Origin: Chloroflexota bacterium | GTDB lineage: Bacteria; Chloroflexota; UBA5177; JANWHV01 | NCBI GenBank assembly: GCA_025450375.1 | Contig: JANWHO010000281.1 | Coordinates: 1 to 6,404, forward strand | Length of the DNA stretch: 6,404 nucleotides | Direction of reading: 5' to 3' | In this document: positions 5,090-6,404 of the stretch, in pieces | How positions within the stretch are numbered: position 1 is the stretch's first letter | How the letters are laid out: each line of letters opens with the position of its first letter | Position numbers and translations under genes: made by a program | The notes under the pieces: generated by a model | The model's input: the letters and a program-made list of their open reading frames with translations, nothing else | The model's database searches: none | What the model was told of the DNA's origin: nothing

Positions 5090-6404
5090 ATGGCCGCTGG
5101 CTGGATGTCGCCGATTGGCCGGATGCCCCGGCTGTTCGCTGTCGTGGCCATCGGCCTGAGCCTGTTCGTGACACACCCGCGCGTGGCCATGGCGCACGCC
5201 TGGCTTCTCCACACCTCGCCAGGAGATGGCGCCGTGCTGGCGGCGCCGCCTACCATCGTTCAGCTTTATTTCTCCGAATCAATCGATCTCCCGGTCCACG
5301 CCCTGGAGATTGAGCGGCCGGATGGGCGGGCCGCTTCTTTCGGGCCGGTGGCGATCGCAGCCACCAACAGCGGCGAGATGGTCGCGGCCTTCCATGGGGC
5401 GGCAACCGGAAGCTATGTCGTCTCCTGGAAAGTCATCTCGGCTGATTCCCATCCGGTTTGGGGAACCTTCCGGTTCAGCATTGGGGCACCGTCCGCCGCA
5501 CCGCCTCCCGCCACCGGGTCGGAGAGTTTTGCCCGCCTCGCCATCGCTCTGCAGGCCCTGGGGCGGTGGCTCGGCTTCCTGGGCGCGGCCCTGATGATCG
5601 GCCCATTCGTGACCTGGTGGACTATCCTGGGGTTGGCCGTCGCCACCGCGCGGGCCGAGCAGCGGCGGAAGGCATGGGATCGGGTAGTTGGGCTGGCGGC
5701 GTCGGGCAGCCTGCTGGTGGCGGCCGGAGTGATCATCGCCGTCGTGGCCCAGATGGCCAGTTTGTCCGACACCTGGGGCCAGACCCTCTCCCTCTCCGCC
5801 CTGGGTGAAGTGTTTATTGGTCAACTGGGCTACGTGCTGAGTACGCGAATCTTCGTGGCCGTCGTGGCCTGGGGGCTCTGCGGGGTGTTGCTCTACCTGC
5901 CGGCGCCGTCCTCGGGGCGCCCGTTGCCGGCTCTCGCGAAAACCGTGGCCGCCTCGGGACTGCTCATCCTCTTGAGCAGCACCCTGGTGGCGCACGCGGC
6001 GACCACCAGCCCGGTCGCCCTATCAATTGCTCTGGACTGGATCCATTTGCTGGCCATGGCGGTCTGGTTGGGCGGGCTGGCTGCCCTGGTCCGGACGCTC
6101 CCCACCCTGGTCTCGCCTCCCGATCCAGCCGCCACGCCGCGCGGTCCCAATCCATCCTGGCTCGTCCTGGCGTCGATAATCCCGGCGTTTTCACGCCTGG
6201 CCATCGGCTGCGTGGCTGCCCTGGCGATCAGTGGCCTGTACAGCGCCGTGCGGAATATCGGCACACCTGACCAACTACTGACCACCGACTACGGGCGGGC
6301 GCTCCTCGTCAAGATGGGCCTGATGACCCTGGCCCTGGCCCTCGCCTCGGTTCATCTCCTGGTACTGGGCCCAGCACTTCGGCAAGTGGCGGCGGGCCAA
6401 TCCC
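5090..6404 (+). CDS. CopC-CopD fusion copper protein, 3'-truncated by window edge
   Basis: The frame from ATG 5090 stays open to the window end (438 codons and one base). A signal peptide (about 13-35, ending VAMA) precedes HAWLLHTSP, so cleavage after AMA would expose His36 as the N-terminal residue, as in CopC proteins where it binds Cu(II). The CopC domain runs to about 132 and contains GSYVVSWKVISADSHPVWGTFRF, whose Asp119 and His121 match the other known CopC copper ligands. A Pro/Ala linker leads to a CopD-type membrane domain with helices near 158-182, 198-221, 251-270, 285-303, 312-333, 366-386 and 403-425; HAA (302), DWIHLLAMAVWLGGL (316-330), FSRLA and YGRALLVKMG (401-410) are family features. 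This is the YcnJ-like fused arrangement, implicated in copper import or supply across the membrane. The ribosome site is weak (GAG 8 bases upstream), so translation may be coupled to the ankyrin gene. In-frame ATGs at 5105 and 5123 are alternative starts that keep the signal peptide. Confidence 0.93.
   Translation, partial: MAAGWMSPIGRMPRLFAVVAIGLSLFVTHPRVAMAHAWLLHTSPGDGAVLAAPPTIVQLYFSESIDLPVHALEIERPDGRAASFGPVAIAATNSGEMVAAFHGAATGSYVVSWKVISADSHPVWGTFRFSIGAPSAAPPPATGSESFARLAIALQALGRWLGFLGAALMIGPFVTWWTILGLAVATARAEQRRKAWDRVVGLAASGSLLVAAGVIIAVVAQMASLSDTWGQTLSLSALGEVFIGQLGYVLSTRIFVAVVAWGLCGVLLYLPAPSSGRPLPALAKTVAASGLLILLSSTLVAHAATTSPVALSIALDWIHLLAMAVWLGGLAALVRTLPTLVSPPDPAATPRGPNPSWLVLASIIPAFSRLAIGCVAALAISGLYSAVRNIGTPDQLLTTDYGRALLVKMGLMTLALALASVHLLVLGPALRQVAAGQS

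Noticed and set aside
5279..5995. 238-aa open frame on the minus strand
   Set aside because: It is antisense to the CopC-CopD reading frame, which has clear family motifs; the translation is Gly/Arg/His-rich and low in hydrophobic residues.
1..6404. CRISPR array, insertion sequence, prophage or defence system
   Set aside because: No regular repeat-spacer pattern, no transposase or integrase, no terminal repeats with target duplications, and all recognised genes are housekeeping, propeller, ankyrin or copper-related.

Overview
The window is high-GC bacterial DNA with five recognisable genes and one small unknown ORF. The gene mix is a DXP synthase, a flavin-dependent thymidylate synthase (ThyX), a membrane-anchored NHL-type propeller, an ankyrin-repeat protein and a fused CopC-CopD copper protein. 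Together with the base composition and clear Shine-Dalgarno sites, this fits a Gram-positive-like or Chloroflexota-type chromosome. That taxonomic guess is inference only; nothing in the window fixes it. I see no transposase, integrase, CRISPR array, tRNA or rRNA.

Layout. (1) Bases 1-1641, plus strand: dxs, lacking its first roughly 90 codons, which lie left of the window. (2) 1642-1957: a gap with no convincing long gene. It holds a TAAAAT box followed at once by a two-part hairpin, and a short inverted repeat at its right end. (3) 1958-2149, plus strand: a 63-codon ORF of unknown function, ending 9 bases from the convergent end of thyX. (4) 2159-2944, minus strand: thyX, complete. (5) 3054-4193, minus strand: a 379-aa protein with a basic cytoplasmic tail, one membrane helix, an Ala/Pro/Thr linker and a six-bladed NHL-like propeller. 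(6) 4194-4405: a divergent control region with a candidate promoter on each side, a palindrome and short repeats. (7) 4406-5080, plus strand: a 224-aa cytosolic ankyrin-repeat protein. (8) 5090-6404, plus strand: a CopC-CopD fusion running off the right edge, only 9 bases after the ankyrin gene and probably co-transcribed with it.

How the genes fit together. dxs supplies isoprenoid and thiamine/pyridoxal precursors, and thyX supplies dTMP; they are unrelated housekeeping genes. The propeller gene and thyX share a strand with a 109-base gap and may or may not share a transcript. The ankyrin gene and copCD look like a two-gene unit, which links an intracellular protein-binding scaffold to copper handling at the membrane; no functional link is shown by sequence alone.

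I do not see a clearly new biological system here. The points most worth a second look are the one-residue insertion in the ThyX signature motif, the propeller protein that resembles a PknD-type kinase without its kinase domain, the ankyrin-copCD pairing, the small ORF with its structured leader, and two unusual residues in DXS.
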